DNA from: Flavobacterium pectinovorum
Lineage (GTDB): Bacteria > Bacteroidota > Bacteroidia > Flavobacteriales > Flavobacteriaceae
DNA: 64,000 bases
Assembly: GCF_006438875.1 (NCBI RefSeq)
Contig: NZ_RCZH01000018.1
Coordinates: forward strand, 78,931-142,930
Direction: 5' to 3'
A program made the position numbers and the translations under genes. The notes under the pieces are model-generated. The model did not search any database. It saw only the letters and a program-made list of their open reading frames with translations, and was not told where the DNA came from. Each line of letters opens with the position of its first letter. Within the stretch, counting starts at the first letter, position 1. This document shows positions 43,082 to 55,200 of this stretch, piece by piece.

Positions 43082-45658
43082 TTACTTGACAGGTATCAGT
43101 TTAAATTTAATGTTGTCAATCAAAGTGCCTTCGGTACTTCTTAAAATTTTAAATTCAAATGAAGTTGAATCAGTTGTTAATCCCATTTTTTCTAGCTTCA
43201 TGGTATTAATTTTTGCTTTATAATTACCCGGTAATAATCCCAAATAAGAAAAATATCCATCAGCCTCAGAAGTTATTTCTGCAATATTTTTAGATTTATC
43301 ATTATAAATAGTGATAACGATACCTGCAATACCTTTTTCGTCTTGATTATCCACTACAAAGACACGTCCCCCCACTTCTCCAAATACTGATACAGGTACT
43401 TCAATATTTTTTACAAAATTAGGTTCTACAACAACTGTATAGTTCTTTTTAACCAGGCTCCAGGCTACCCGTTCAAATCCGGAAGGATCCAATTCTATGT
43501 TTAAATTTCCATATGCTTCAAGATCTTTTATAAGTATGGAGCCATCTTTGGCTGATCGTTCTGTTCGTCCTGCATTTACTATTACTTTTAAACCTTGTAC
43601 ATTCGGCTCATCATTGTCTCTCCTCATATTACCGTTCATATCCAGATATGGAATCAATAGAACTGCTCCTTTGCCTATGCTGGTATAATTATTAAAATCT
43701 GTAATACCTGATCTGCCATCATGTATCAAGCTTCCGTTAATACTTTGCAGTGTTCGGTAAACATCGTTGGTTTTACGCATAGAGAATCGCGTCTGGGCAA
43801 AAGCAAAATCATAACGAAGGCCAAATTCAACGTAGCTAATCTCACTAATGAAATTTTTTTCATAAGAAAGATTTACATATCCATTTATGAAAATTCTTTT
43901 TTCTAATTCTGTTTTTATAGTCATCACCTTTTTACTGCTATACTCATACTGGAGCTGCTGTGTAATGAGCATATTTCTAAAAGATCTTATGCCAACAGCG
44001 TAATTAGTGTAAAGGTAACAGGCTTTGTTTGGAAAAAAAAGTCCAAAAGTATTGGCACTGGCATTAACATTCCCTACAACAGTTGAAAGCATCCATTCTG
44101 TAGCACTATAATGTGTATTTTCTAAACGAATATCCTGCCATGACAAACGGGTATAAGCAGCATAATGACGCCCTCTGAAGGGAAAAGAAAGAATTGCTTT
44201 GTGGTCTTCTATAAAGGTATTATTGATAGCTGTTTGTCCTCTTTTGTACCAGTAGTTGTACATCTCAAATTGTAGGCCTGATGCTAAATTATAACTCAAT
44301 ACTGCCTTGGACCTCACATTATAATCATACTCACCGGAGATTAGTAAATTTGGAAACAACCTAAAAGAAGTATTTACATAAGGGATTTCTGTTCCCGAAG
44401 TTATAGAAGACAGGTATTCAAACCCAGCTCCTACAGTAATATTTTTGTTAAATCCGTAATTACTGCTAAATCGCCCAAATCGGGTATTTTGTCCATCTTC
44501 AACAATACCTGCGCTGACTGTATATTCAAATTCTCCTTTCGGCAAAAAATTAAATGGAATATTTATATTTTCTTCGGTTGAGCGTTCTTCTCCAAACGGA
44601 CCGTAGAATCGTAACTTGACAGCAGTATTTCCATAGACGAGAGGTACTTTAAAAGTATAAAAACCAGCCGCATCAGCTTTAATGTAATTAATAAGTACAC
44701 CGTTAACGTACAATTCTACAGTCCAGTTTGGTTCTGTATAATTATTTATGGTATACGTCCCAAACGAGCGTCGGTAGATTGTAGGGGCATTAGTTACCTG
44801 CACACCAACTATAGGGGCATAAATAGACGAGATAGACTGCCCTCTTATATTTCCAGCTAAAAACTGTTTGGCAAAAGTCTGGTCATTATCTACATACCGC
44901 CACAAGAAATACTGTTGGCGATTGGAAAAAGAGATATTACTTTGGTAATTTAGGATCACATTTGTTTCGCCACCAGCTACTATACCGCCAACACCCAGAC
45001 TTGCTCTGGTATCTGTAGGAGTTTCATTATTTCCAGCCGAAGTAACAAATGAATAGTCTGCTGTCCCAAAATAAAAGGATGGGTTTTTACGCCCCACAAA
45101 TACATCTGTTTTAAAAACACCTTGCAATTTGTTTAGGTTATTTCTCATTTGTTCCAGTCTCATTTCACGCATTACAGGTAGTTCTAAGTCTGTACTAATA
45201 ACTACCGAAAGACTACGAAAATTGAAGAGGCAATTCAACCCAAAAATCTCATAAAAATAATCTGAACGTAAATAAAGGTTAGTTGTAGTTCTAATCAGAC
45301 TATTGGGTTTCAGATCAAAATTCTTTCCCTGATAAACAATACGATTATTAGGTACATCAAATAAAAATGCTGAATTTGGATGGATAAATGTTCCACTTAG
45401 AGCATCCAAATTCCTTGAAACTATATTTATCTTTAAAAAATCAAAGAGATCAACCACAGGTATATAAGCAATTTCATTATATATAAGAGTCGGCATTTCT
45501 GCTGTACCAACACGCTGAATATTGAATGATACTGAAATTTCATCATAGTCAGTTATGGTTTGGGCTTTACATGTCATACCCGATCCTGCCATTATAATCC
45601 ATAAAATGGTAATCTTAGCCCAAAAGCATCTATGTAAACTAACGTTGACTGTTTGCAT
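43082..45658 (-). CDS. Outer-membrane usher (FimD/PapC-like) of a chaperone-usher system
   Basis: An 858-residue protein with a signal peptide ending around MTCKAQ. The N-terminal 150 residues form a small mixed domain (IAYIPVVDLFDFLKINI; LYLRSDYFYEIFGLNC), as in ushers of DUF4402 loci. The usher hallmark is near 300-370: WTVELYVNGVLINYIKADAA, GFYTFKVPLVYGNTAVKLRF, YGPFGEER. The barrel continues to about 680 with many aromatic strands. The end carries Ig-like domains with YLDMNGNMRRDNDEPNVQGL and VPVSVFGEVGGRVFVV, comparable to usher C-terminal domains. It should form the outer-membrane pore that polymerises the DUF4402 subunits. Its start is 3 bp after the second subunit gene. A plug domain is not obvious to me. 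Confidence 0.82.
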   Translation of the reverse strand: MQTVNVSLHRCFWAKITILWIIMAGSGMTCKAQTITDYDEISVSFNIQRVGTAEMPTLIYNEIAYIPVVDLFDFLKINIVSRNLDALSGTFIHPNSAFLFDVPNNRIVYQGKNFDLKPNSLIRTTTNLYLRSDYFYEIFGLNCLFNFRSLSVVISTDLELPVMREMRLEQMRNNLNKLQGVFKTDVFVGRKNPSFYFGTADYSFVTSAGNNETPTDTRASLGVGGIVAGGETNVILNYQSNISFSNRQQYFLWRYVDNDQTFAKQFLAGNIRGQSISSIYAPIVGVQVTNAPTIYRRSFGTYTINNYTEPNWTVELYVNGVLINYIKADAAGFYTFKVPLVYGNTAVKLRFYGPFGEERSTEENINIPFNFLPKGEFEYTVSAGIVEDGQNTRFGRFSSNYGFNKNITVGAGFEYLSSITSGTEIPYVNTSFRLFPNLLISGEYDYNVRSKAVLSYNLASGLQFEMYNYWYKRGQTAINNTFIEDHKAILSFPFRGRHYAAYTRLSWQDIRLENTHYSATEWMLSTVVGNVNASANTFGLFFPNKACYLYTNYAVGIRSFRNMLITQQLQYEYSSKKVMTIKTELEKRIFINGYVNLSYEKNFISEISYVEFGLRYDFAFAQTRFSMRKTNDVYRTLQSINGSLIHDGRSGITDFNNYTSIGKGAVLLIPYLDMNGNMRRDNDEPNVQGLKVIVNAGRTERSAKDGSILIKDLEAYGNLNIELDPSGFERVAWSLVKKNYTVVVEPNFVKNIEVPVSVFGEVGGRVFVVDNQDEKGIAGIVITIYNDKSKNIAEITSEADGYFSYLGLLPGNYKAKINTMKLEKMGLTTDSTSFEFKILRSTEGTLIDNIKFKLIPVK

Positions 45659-45661
45659 TGA

Positions 45662-46195
45662 TTAGGGCTGAATAAATGTTACAGAAAAGGTACCGTTATA
45701 ATTTCCCGGAGGGTTGACTAACGGATTACCTATGGTTAATGTGCCTCCTACTCTAATGAGGGTTCGTGAAGGAGAAGTGGCAGTAGCAATAAATGGGCTT
45801 GATGGGTCGGCATTACCTATACTTAAAACGATTGTTCCTCCATTGCTTCCGGTAAGAGTAACATCCGGTCCATTTACAATGGTAACCAATGTACCTGGCT
45901 CAGCGTCTACTTCAAATATTGCGGGAGAAAAAGAAAAACCCTGACTGGTTTGTATTATGCTGCCAGTTGTTGATCTTGATCCGTTTGGATAAACAATCAC
46001 TGTACCTCCTGTACCTCCCTGATAAAAAGCTCCAAAATTCAATCCTTGTGCCGGATTTACATATATAATTACAGGTCTGGGAGGATTCTCCGGACCTTGG
46101 GCATTGGCTAAAAAACTCACAAGAAAAAAGGTGATAGAAAAAACAATCGCTGCGGATATTTTTCCATTAAAAGAATATTTTATTTTATTTTCCAT
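45662..46195 (-). CDS. DUF4402-type fibre subunit, usher-proximal
   Basis: A 177-residue exported protein (signal segment ISAAIVFSITFFLVSFLANA). The mature part has the DUF4402 pattern: IYVNPAQGLNFGAFYQGGTG, VIVYPNGSRSTTGSI, FEVDAEPGTLVTI, LTGSNGGTIVLSIGN and the ending GTLTIGNPLVNPPGNYNGTF-SVTFIQP. The alternating C-terminal strand is what a donor-strand-exchange subunit would present to chaperone and usher. It lies between the giant adhesin (37 bp) and the usher (3 bp). Being next to the usher and different from the first subunit, it may be the tip, base or major pilin. Confidence 0.82.
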   Translation of the reverse strand: MENKIKYSFNGKISAAIVFSITFFLVSFLANAQGPENPPRPVIIYVNPAQGLNFGAFYQGGTGGTVIVYPNGSRSTTGSIIQTSQGFSFSPAIFEVDAEPGTLVTIVNGPDVTLTGSNGGTIVLSIGNADPSSPFIATATSPSRTLIRVGGTLTIGNPLVNPPGNYNGTFSVTFIQP

Positions 46196-46232
46196 CTTAC
46201 GTCATTTTGATAATCATTCCAGCTATCATCGT

Positions 46233-49200
46233 TTATCTCTCAGTAGTGATTATTTTAACGGTATGCTTACTGCTTGAAGTAATAAAACTAACTAAGTACA
46301 TTAAATTTGAGGTTAGCTGCTCGAGCTTATATTCCCCGTTCCCGCTTATTGATGTACTTGAGATTTGCTGACCTAGAATATTGTGAATGAGTAATGTACC
46401 AGACTGCTCATTTACCAGCTTAATTTTAATAAACATATCCACACCTGACCCATAGGCCATAAAAATGTTATCATTATTTTCAATAACGCCATCTGCAGCT
46501 GTGAAAAGCAAAAAGAAACGATTTTCTATAATTCCTTTTTTCAGATTTATGGTATAGACAGGATCTTTCTGCAAATCCTGGTTGATACCCCTTTGAGTAT
46601 CTCTTAAATAGATATGAAGATTTACAGGTAGGTTTTCAAGATCCCGAAGATTAAAACTTATTGTACCATCTCGTTCCGTTTTTATTCCAAGAGGAATTAC
46701 TGTTGCAGTATCCATTCCGGAAAGTCCATTGATTACTAATTTTGATTTATCGGCTGCTATGGAGTATAAATTGGGCAGCTGATCATCTATATTCATCAGT
46801 TTTATAGCATCATAACTCTTGTCAAAATTGGGAGTTGCCTCATTAGCCGAATAAACAACCAATGGGTCGGCTAACTGGCTATGATCTGAAAAATTGGCGC
46901 TCATTCTAATCAGAATTCTATCAGAATCAGACCGAGCAGTACGCATCGTCGATTTATGAAAGATTGGTGAAAGATCATTTATTCGTGTAGTATTATTGAT
47001 GCCAAGAGTTGCGATAACAGGATAAACTCCATCACTAACGTGGACAAAGAAACCTTGCATAGAAGCAATAATTGGACTTGCAACTCCGTCGCTGGAAACT
47101 CCATTGATATAAGTGCTGTATGCCCCGGTATACTGGCTTACTGATCCGGAGTTAAAGAAATAAATAGCATTGTCTATGTTTGTCCTGTTCCAACCCGTTG
47201 ACGAATCCCAATTGATAGGAGAAGGATATGGATTTCCAACTAGGTTAAAACCTTTGGTATAGGGTTGATTGTTGTTGTATAACGTAGTTGAAAGACTACC
47301 GTTATTTACAAGTCCGGTCATGTTTACCGTTTTTTGTATTGTACCAGATCCAAAGTCTGCGGCATAACCCTGCAAAGTATACAATGGATCTGAAGGATTA
47401 GTATATGAAGTAAACCCACTGCTTACCTTGTTTTCAATGTAATTATAAAAATTAGGAAAACTTGCATTTAAATCTACTGTTGATGCAAAACTGTTTACTG
47501 TAACATTCTGGCAAGGGGGACTAAAATATTTATAGCCAAATCCTGCAACGAGATAGCGCTGCATGGTAACGTTCCCTGAGACTGCCCCTGCTCCGTTTCC
47601 ATCAATTAGAGCCGTCTTATCAACTGTTGAAATCAATGTAAGATTACCTGCAGAACTCAAAGTACCGGTGTTTACAAGCAATATTTCGGTCAGGTTTAAT
47701 GAGCCTCCTAACCCAACACCTGCCGGGTTGGTAATGGTTAAATTTCTGATGAGATTCCCTGTAAAAGAGGATGCGGCGATAGTTTGCGGATTGGTTCCGT
47801 TCATTTCAACAGTTCCCTCATTAACAATAAAATTTCCGCTATTACTGATGTTTCCTCCTATTGCGATAAGCCTGTCATTAATATCCAATGTACCTGCGGT
47901 AACGGTAACATTATTTTTAACTGTTAAATCATTACTTACCAAAGGAACCGTAACACCTGCATTACTAACTTGTAAATTAAACAGTGGGTTTGTGGTATTA
48001 ATACTCATGATCTGAGTTCCTACAGTAGCAGAATTTCCCATTTGAAGTGTTCCTCCAGTAAATCCTGTACCAGTTGTCGACAGGTTTTGATAGCCCAGAT
48101 TCTGTCCTGCAGCTCCTCCTGAATTTTGAATTACGATTGTCCCTCCTGACACATTAAAAGCATCTGTGACAACATCCATATTAAAAGGAGCAATACTACT
48201 TACAGTACTGCCAAATGTATTTACATTTATGATTCCTCCCTGCATATCAAAATCCCATGCTGCGCCAGGGTTACTAATTGCTGAAGCTAAATTTAATGTT
48301 CCGCCTGTTACAGAAAATTGAGCCTGATCTTTAGGAATTACTATATTGTCTATAGCATTTCCCATATTCAGAGTTCCTCCTGTTACTTGTACAGATCCTG
48401 CAACAGTCCAATTCATTGCGGGTGAATCAACTGTTCCGGCATTTACCCATAAACCGGCACTTGAAGGAATTAAATAATGACCACTGCTAATATCTGCTAC
48501 AAATGGTGTTATATTCAAACTTGCATTATCCAGTTTAAATGTTCCATTACTTAAAGTCAGGAAACCGTTTGGAACAACAAATCCGGGAGTAATTACATCA
48601 AGCGTATTTGTATTGCTGTATCCTTGGTTTACTACAATTTTATAAAAAGAACTAATCCCTGATCCGGATATGGTCTGGTTTCCATCTCTTATAAAATTCA
48701 CAGTCGCAAGACTATTTGAGTCGGTAGCCATATCCAGTACTCCGTTACTGATTATATCTCCTGCAATATTCACTGAATGTTTAGCATCTGAAGATGCTGA
48801 TACAATCAGTGATGCTCCACTGGCAATAGTAATATCGTCATAAACATTAATTTTATGCTCATCATTTGTACTTCCTATATGAACTGCCCCAAGACTTACA
48901 CTAAAAACTTTATTGACAGTTACATCATGCAGCGTAACAATACCTGATGAATTCGAGGCATCAAGATTATAATAATTCATATCTGTAATCGTTTGGTCGG
49001 CACTACCATTATAACTAATAGTACCTTCATTGGATAATGCATCCGAAGTAATTGTACTTGCATTAATTAGACTACCGGCAATACTGGTAACACCTGTTGC
49101 AAAGGTTTTTATTCCTGTATTATCCAGTGTCAGATTATTATACGCAGTTGCTGCTATTGTTTGTGCTCCGGCACCATTATAGCTTACAGTACTTCCTGTA

Positions 49201-52200
49201 ATCGTATAACTGTTCATCCCCGGGATAAATGTGTTAGCAATGCCAATTGTACCAGTTGATGCAAATACTCTGGCGCCAGTTGAAGTACTTACGAGATTAT
49301 TATAATTATAAGCTGGTATGGTTTGTGACCCCAATCCGGTAAAGCCAACGGTTCCTGCAGATACATCAACAAGCCCTGTTATTGATGGGAATGTGCCAGC
49401 TATATTTAATGCTCCTGAGACCAGCGTTAAATCTCCTGAAACCGAAAGGGCATTTCCACCAATAATGCTTAAAACCAAACCGGGATCGCTTAACAAGAGA
49501 CTCTTAGTTATAGCGGGAACATTAATATTAATAATATAAGGCCCTGTTAATTGCACATCGTCGTTCACTGTCGGAACACCATCAACATTCCAGTTGGCCG
49601 CATCTCCCCAATTGATCGTTCCTGCACCACCATCCCAGGTCTTAATAGAAATCGTTAATTGCCCAATTTGGAAATCTGCAAAATAAGTAATTCCCCTAGC
49701 TGTTAAGCTTGTAGTTGTTAAGGCTGCAATCATAGGATAATTCCAAGAACCACTATTGTATTCTCCTAAAACAAAAGCATTTGTAGCTGCACCTGGATCC
49801 ACATCTGCTGCTATGTAATTAAAAGTGACATTAGCAGTACTAAAAGTAATTCCATTGTTATTTAATGTCCAATATCTGTTTACGCTTTTGGCAGAATTGA
49901 TCAGTGAATTGCTTATGCTTGGCTGATCGCCTTCGATAGTAGATACTGTCAAATCTCCCGAAGTACTAATATTAGCAAAAGCCACAGAAACAGGAAGAAA
50001 GTTAGTCGAATTTCCTATTTCGAAAGTTTTAGTAATTACCCCCGTTCCTGTATTCTTCTGCAACCTGCCATATACCCAGCCCGTATTCTGTGCTGCTCCT
50101 GAAACTGAACCTGCTGCCGGTTGGATAACTACATAATTACCTGTTTTAATTTTTCCTGTTGTAAAACTCAGGGTATTATTAACGGTTATATTTGAAGACA
50201 TGGTAACAATTCCCCCACTATTGTTTAAGGTAAGCCGATATAAAGGAGAGACGGAGTACATATCTTGAGTAGTGCTTCCGTTTAAAGTAAAAATAGAAGT
50301 CCCACTATTTATAGTGCCATTATTTAAAAGATTACCGCCAAGTAAGTAATTATAATTTCCGGCATTAAATACCGATCCATTGTTAATGGTAAAATTGTTT
50401 GTAATTGTAAGATTAGAAACAGAAGTAATACCTACTGCATTTGTATTTGAAATTAACACGTTTTGCAATGATGCTGGATTTCCGGCAAGCGTTATTGCTC
50501 CTGTGCCGCCAAAAACCACAGTTCCTGTACTTGAAAAATTAGTTCCCATATTGAGCATCACTGCAGACGCAGGAATAAAATTTAAAGTACCTGCACTTGT
50601 AATTGTTCCATTATTGGTAAGAGTGCCTAGCAGATTGTGTGTTGATATACCTCCATTAAAAGATGCACCGCTCCCTACAGTAAGGCCATAAGCAATGGTC
50701 CAGCCAACACTAGCATTAATGCCTCCTGTATTATTGATATTCAAATATCCGAATTGTGGTGCTGAAGTAGAGTTTAGTACTGGTGAAACAGAACCATTAA
50801 AATTAACTGTTATAGCCACTGTTGTGACTGCATTAATAAGACTAAGGGTCTGCAGAATAGTCCCCGTAAAAGTTGTGGTACCTAAAGTGTATAATATACC
50901 GCTGTTAATTAAGTCGGCATTAACAATAGTACTAATACTTGCACCGCCGCTGAGCGAACCAGAGCTGGTTATATTAAGTAATCCATTAAAAGTGACATTA
51001 TTTAAAATGTTGTAACTTCCTGTAACAGTTACCTGATTGAATGTAGTGTCACCTGTTATGGTTTTGGTCGCACCTGTTAGCAATAGTGTACTTGCTGCAG
51101 GTACAAATGTTCCGCTGTTCATCCAATTCCCATTGAGAGTAATGGTATTTGCACCGGCATTAAAAATAGCTGTACTTTCTATAGTTAAATTATTTTTGAC
51201 GGTAATTGGTGTGTACAATATTTTTGTTCCCGAATTTCTAAAAATTATATTTCCATAAACAACTCCTGGTAATAATAAATGTTGTGTCCCTGTTCCATTA
51301 AAAATAACACTGCTGCCGGTACTTAAAATATAATTTGAAAAATTATTTGGCGCATTGTCTGCTCCAATAATTAAGGTAGCATCATCATTTAATGTGGCAG
51401 TACCTCCCTGAGTAGTCCTATTGAAAAAAAACGATTGAATGTCAAGAGTACCTGAAGTTCCATTAAGGTTACCGTTGATCGTTACATTGCCTGTTAGTAT
51501 AGCAAGAGTGCCCACAGGCTTATTAAAAACAAGATTATTAAATGAAGTTGTCGATATTGTTTGTGTTCCCGTCCCATTAAAAATGACGCTTGTTCCAGAA
51601 TTATTTGATGTAAAAGATCCATTATTGTTCCAGTTACCTCCAACACTTACAGTACTGTTATTCTGAAAAATAGTTCCGGAAGCAACATTTACATTTCCAT
51701 TAATAACACTGGCCGCATTACTATCAAATTCACCTGCTGTAATGTTCAGATCACCTCCAATATTTAAAGCACTAACAGCAATTGCATTAGCAGCCGCTTT
51801 ATTAATCATGAGGTTATTATAATTTACTATACCCACATTCTGATTTGAACTGCCATTGTAGGTAACCGTTCCTGATCCGGGTGTAAAAATGCCATTTACA
51901 TAATTAAAATCACCTCCAATGTTCAGATTTCCTGTTCCTGTAAATGTAATGTTGGCATTACCTTTTTCAGTTAGTGCTCCGCTAATATTTACTGTACCAG
52001 AACCAATATTCAAATTAATGGCATGGCCGCTGGTACCATCACTCAATGCCAGGTCACCATTAACACTAATGGTTTGTCCATTTACATTAAGCGTATGTGT
52101 AGCATTGGCACTCCAGATTCCATTCATGTTGGATGAAACAAGCGATCCTCCTGCAGCCATTGACAAGGTTACGGCCATTAGGCTGCCAAAATTAATATTT

Positions 52201-55200
52201 TTGACAGTTACCGCAGTACTTATAGTAGGTTGGTTCGTAAAAGTTGAAGTACCTAAATTCACTATATCAGTTGCCGCAGGAGGCGCTGAAGCCGAGCCTT
52301 GAGTCACTGTCCAATTAGCTGCAGTATTCCAGTCTGTACTAACACTGCCGTTCCACTGTACCGCATTTGAATTATCAGATATGGTCCAGCGATTTGTTAT
52401 ATTGAGTAACAATGTCTGCTCAATATAATTACTTGTTGTACTATTAGATGTTTTACCGCTAAAACCCCACGAAACCCCATTGTATCGCCATAAAGCCATG
52501 GTACTCTCATTATTACCGTTCAGCTCACTGTCTTCATAATGAAGGCGGAGTGTTCCATTAATATAAGTCCCTGACGGAATAGTAATAGCATATATACGAT
52601 TTACTGATCCATTAAATGGAAAATCACTAATAGGGGCATTAACTACAGTTACTGTTACACTATTAACGCCCACTGCAAGAGTAAAAGTAATCAGGTTGTT
52701 AGGCCCTTCAAAAGCATAAGCCGTTCCAGATGAAAAGGAATGGTTTCTGGTTATTGTACCTAGTATAATACCATTACCTGTTCTTGTTGTTGTTATAGTC
52801 AGTGTATTGATTCCTGTAAGCACAGTACCACTTGTCATATTAATAGTAGCTACCGCAATATTGCTCAGCAAAGTAAGTGTTATAGCGGAACTGGTATTAT
52901 TAAGTGTTACAATATTAAAAGTAGTGGCTCCACTAATTACTGAATTCTGGCTGCCCAGAAACTGTACCGTACTTGTTCCGGCAGTAAAACTACCGTTATT
53001 GTACCAGTTGTTGTAAATAGAATGTGTATAAGTACTGGCAATAAATGTGGTACCCAATCCTATTGTTATATCATTATTTACTGTTATTGCCCCGGCTGCT
53101 GTTTTATTACCCGCATTACTCGTTACCAAATTATTATAGGTAATTGCATTGATACTTTGTGTCCCACTACCATTAAAATTTACGGTGTTGGGCATTGCAC
53201 TTACATTAAGTGTGCCCGCTGTAACAGTAAGCGCTCCGGCAACACCTAAGGTTGCATTTGCAGATAGCTGAAACGAGGTTCCATTGATTGTTACATTAAA
53301 CAAATTAGCGATTCCGCTCAAACTAGAAGTTCCCGTAAAAGTTACTGTTCCTGCTGATGCCGTTAAACTTCCATAAACAAGTAGAACTGAAGAAATACTA
53401 AAATTTACAGCAGTGGTAACTGTGCCTGTAAGGGAAAGTATATAAAAAGTTTTAGTACCTGAACCCGATATGGATTTAGAGGTTCCACTCATGATAATAG
53501 TTCCTGTACTGGTAATAAAACTTCCACTCACTGCTAAATTACCAGTTAAGATAATAGATGAGGTAGTTGTCACTGATCCACTAATAGTAAGGTTATCGAC
53601 AGAAATCGAAACTCCACTAATAATAGTACTTGTTCCCGTCATAGTCAAGGTTCCTCCAGATGCCTGAGTAAATGACCCTGATCCAGTTGTAGCTAAATTT
53701 CCTGATAAAGTAAGCCCTTCTGCTGAAAAACTGACCAAAGATGCGGCTACTGTAAGACTATTGAAATTTTGAGTACCCGATCCGCTTACTGCAGTGCCTG
53801 AACCTGTAAAAATTATAGTACCTGTATTACCATTAAATGTGCCGCTATTTATCCAGTTTCCTCCTATATTATGACTAAAACTGCCACCATTAAACGTGGT
53901 AGAAGCTCCAATTACAATATTTCCATTTATTGTAATAGCCGAACCTGCAGTAAATGTTACCGAAGTTCCGGCACCTATCAAACTGGTTAAGTTACCAATT
54001 ATGGTTAAAGCTGCAGCGGGGAAAATTTTTACTGCTAAACCACTTGAACTGCTTAACCGCAAGTTACCATAAACCTGATTGGCAACTGTTTGGTTAGTAC
54101 CTGAATATTCAACTGTACTGGCCGTAACTAGAGTATTAGTCGTATAATTTGAAGGATAAGTATTTGTACCTCCTATTTTTAGTGTCGCATTATTGGCTAC
54201 GGTAAGTGTACCGCCGGCTGTCGCTCTGTTGGCTGTAAAGGCTCCCAAATCAAGAATTCCTGTATTTACAGAAAGATTTCCGGTAATACTGGTATTGGAA
54301 GCAAGACTAACCGTGTTTCCAACATTTGCTATGATAAGGTTATTAAAAGCGGTTGAAAAAGTTCCTCCAATAACTTTGGCTGTTGTACTATTAAATGTAA
54401 CCGTACTTATACCTGCTGTAAAAGCTGTAGCCGATGCATTATTTGTCCAGTTCCCAGCTATATTAATATTGAAATTATTTGCATTTAGCAAACCCGCAGT
54501 AATTATCAGGTCATTATTAATAGTAATACCTGATGGTAATAACAATCCACTGCTATTATTTAGTGTAAGATTAAAAAATGAAGTAAGACCAGAAAAAGTC
54601 TGCTGACCGGTTGTTCCATTAAAATTTATGGTTCCTGTATTAGCAAAAGTACCATTGTTTATTAACGTACCAGCAATATTTAAAGTCCCCGCACCTGACA
54701 ATGTTAAATTTGCTCCATTATTTACGGTAAGACTTCGGCTATTCACACTGGTACTAATATTGGGCATTCTGGCTGAGCCTGCTGTAATTACCACATCTGT
54801 AACAGCTGTTGGTAAAGTGCCACTACACCAGTTAGCAGCATTAGCCCAATCTGTACTCACGTTTCCAGTCCATTGTCCGCTTGTGGTAGTAGATACAACA
54901 TTTGTATAGGCCGTTGTAGTAACAGCACATCCCGCTAAAGTTACCTGTACGGTATAAATACCTGCATATGCTGCTGAATATGTAAGACTTGGGTTTTGCA
55001 GCAACGAAGTAAAACCATTAGGGCCTGTCCATGAATAACTAGCTCCTGATGTGGTAGAAGCAATAAGGTTAAGATTGGCTCCGGCACAAACCGGAGAATT
55101 ACTTCCCGCACCATCTGGCGAATTGTACAATACACTTACCTCAGAAGCAGATAATTCCCGGTGGTAAATCACCATATCATCTAATGTTCCCTGAAAAAAA

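Noticed and set aside
43082..45658. Usher first considered as a TonB-dependent or generic carboxypeptidase-regulatory-domain protein
   Set aside because: The VELYVNG...YGPFGEER element and the adjacent chaperone and DUF4402 genes fit an usher better.
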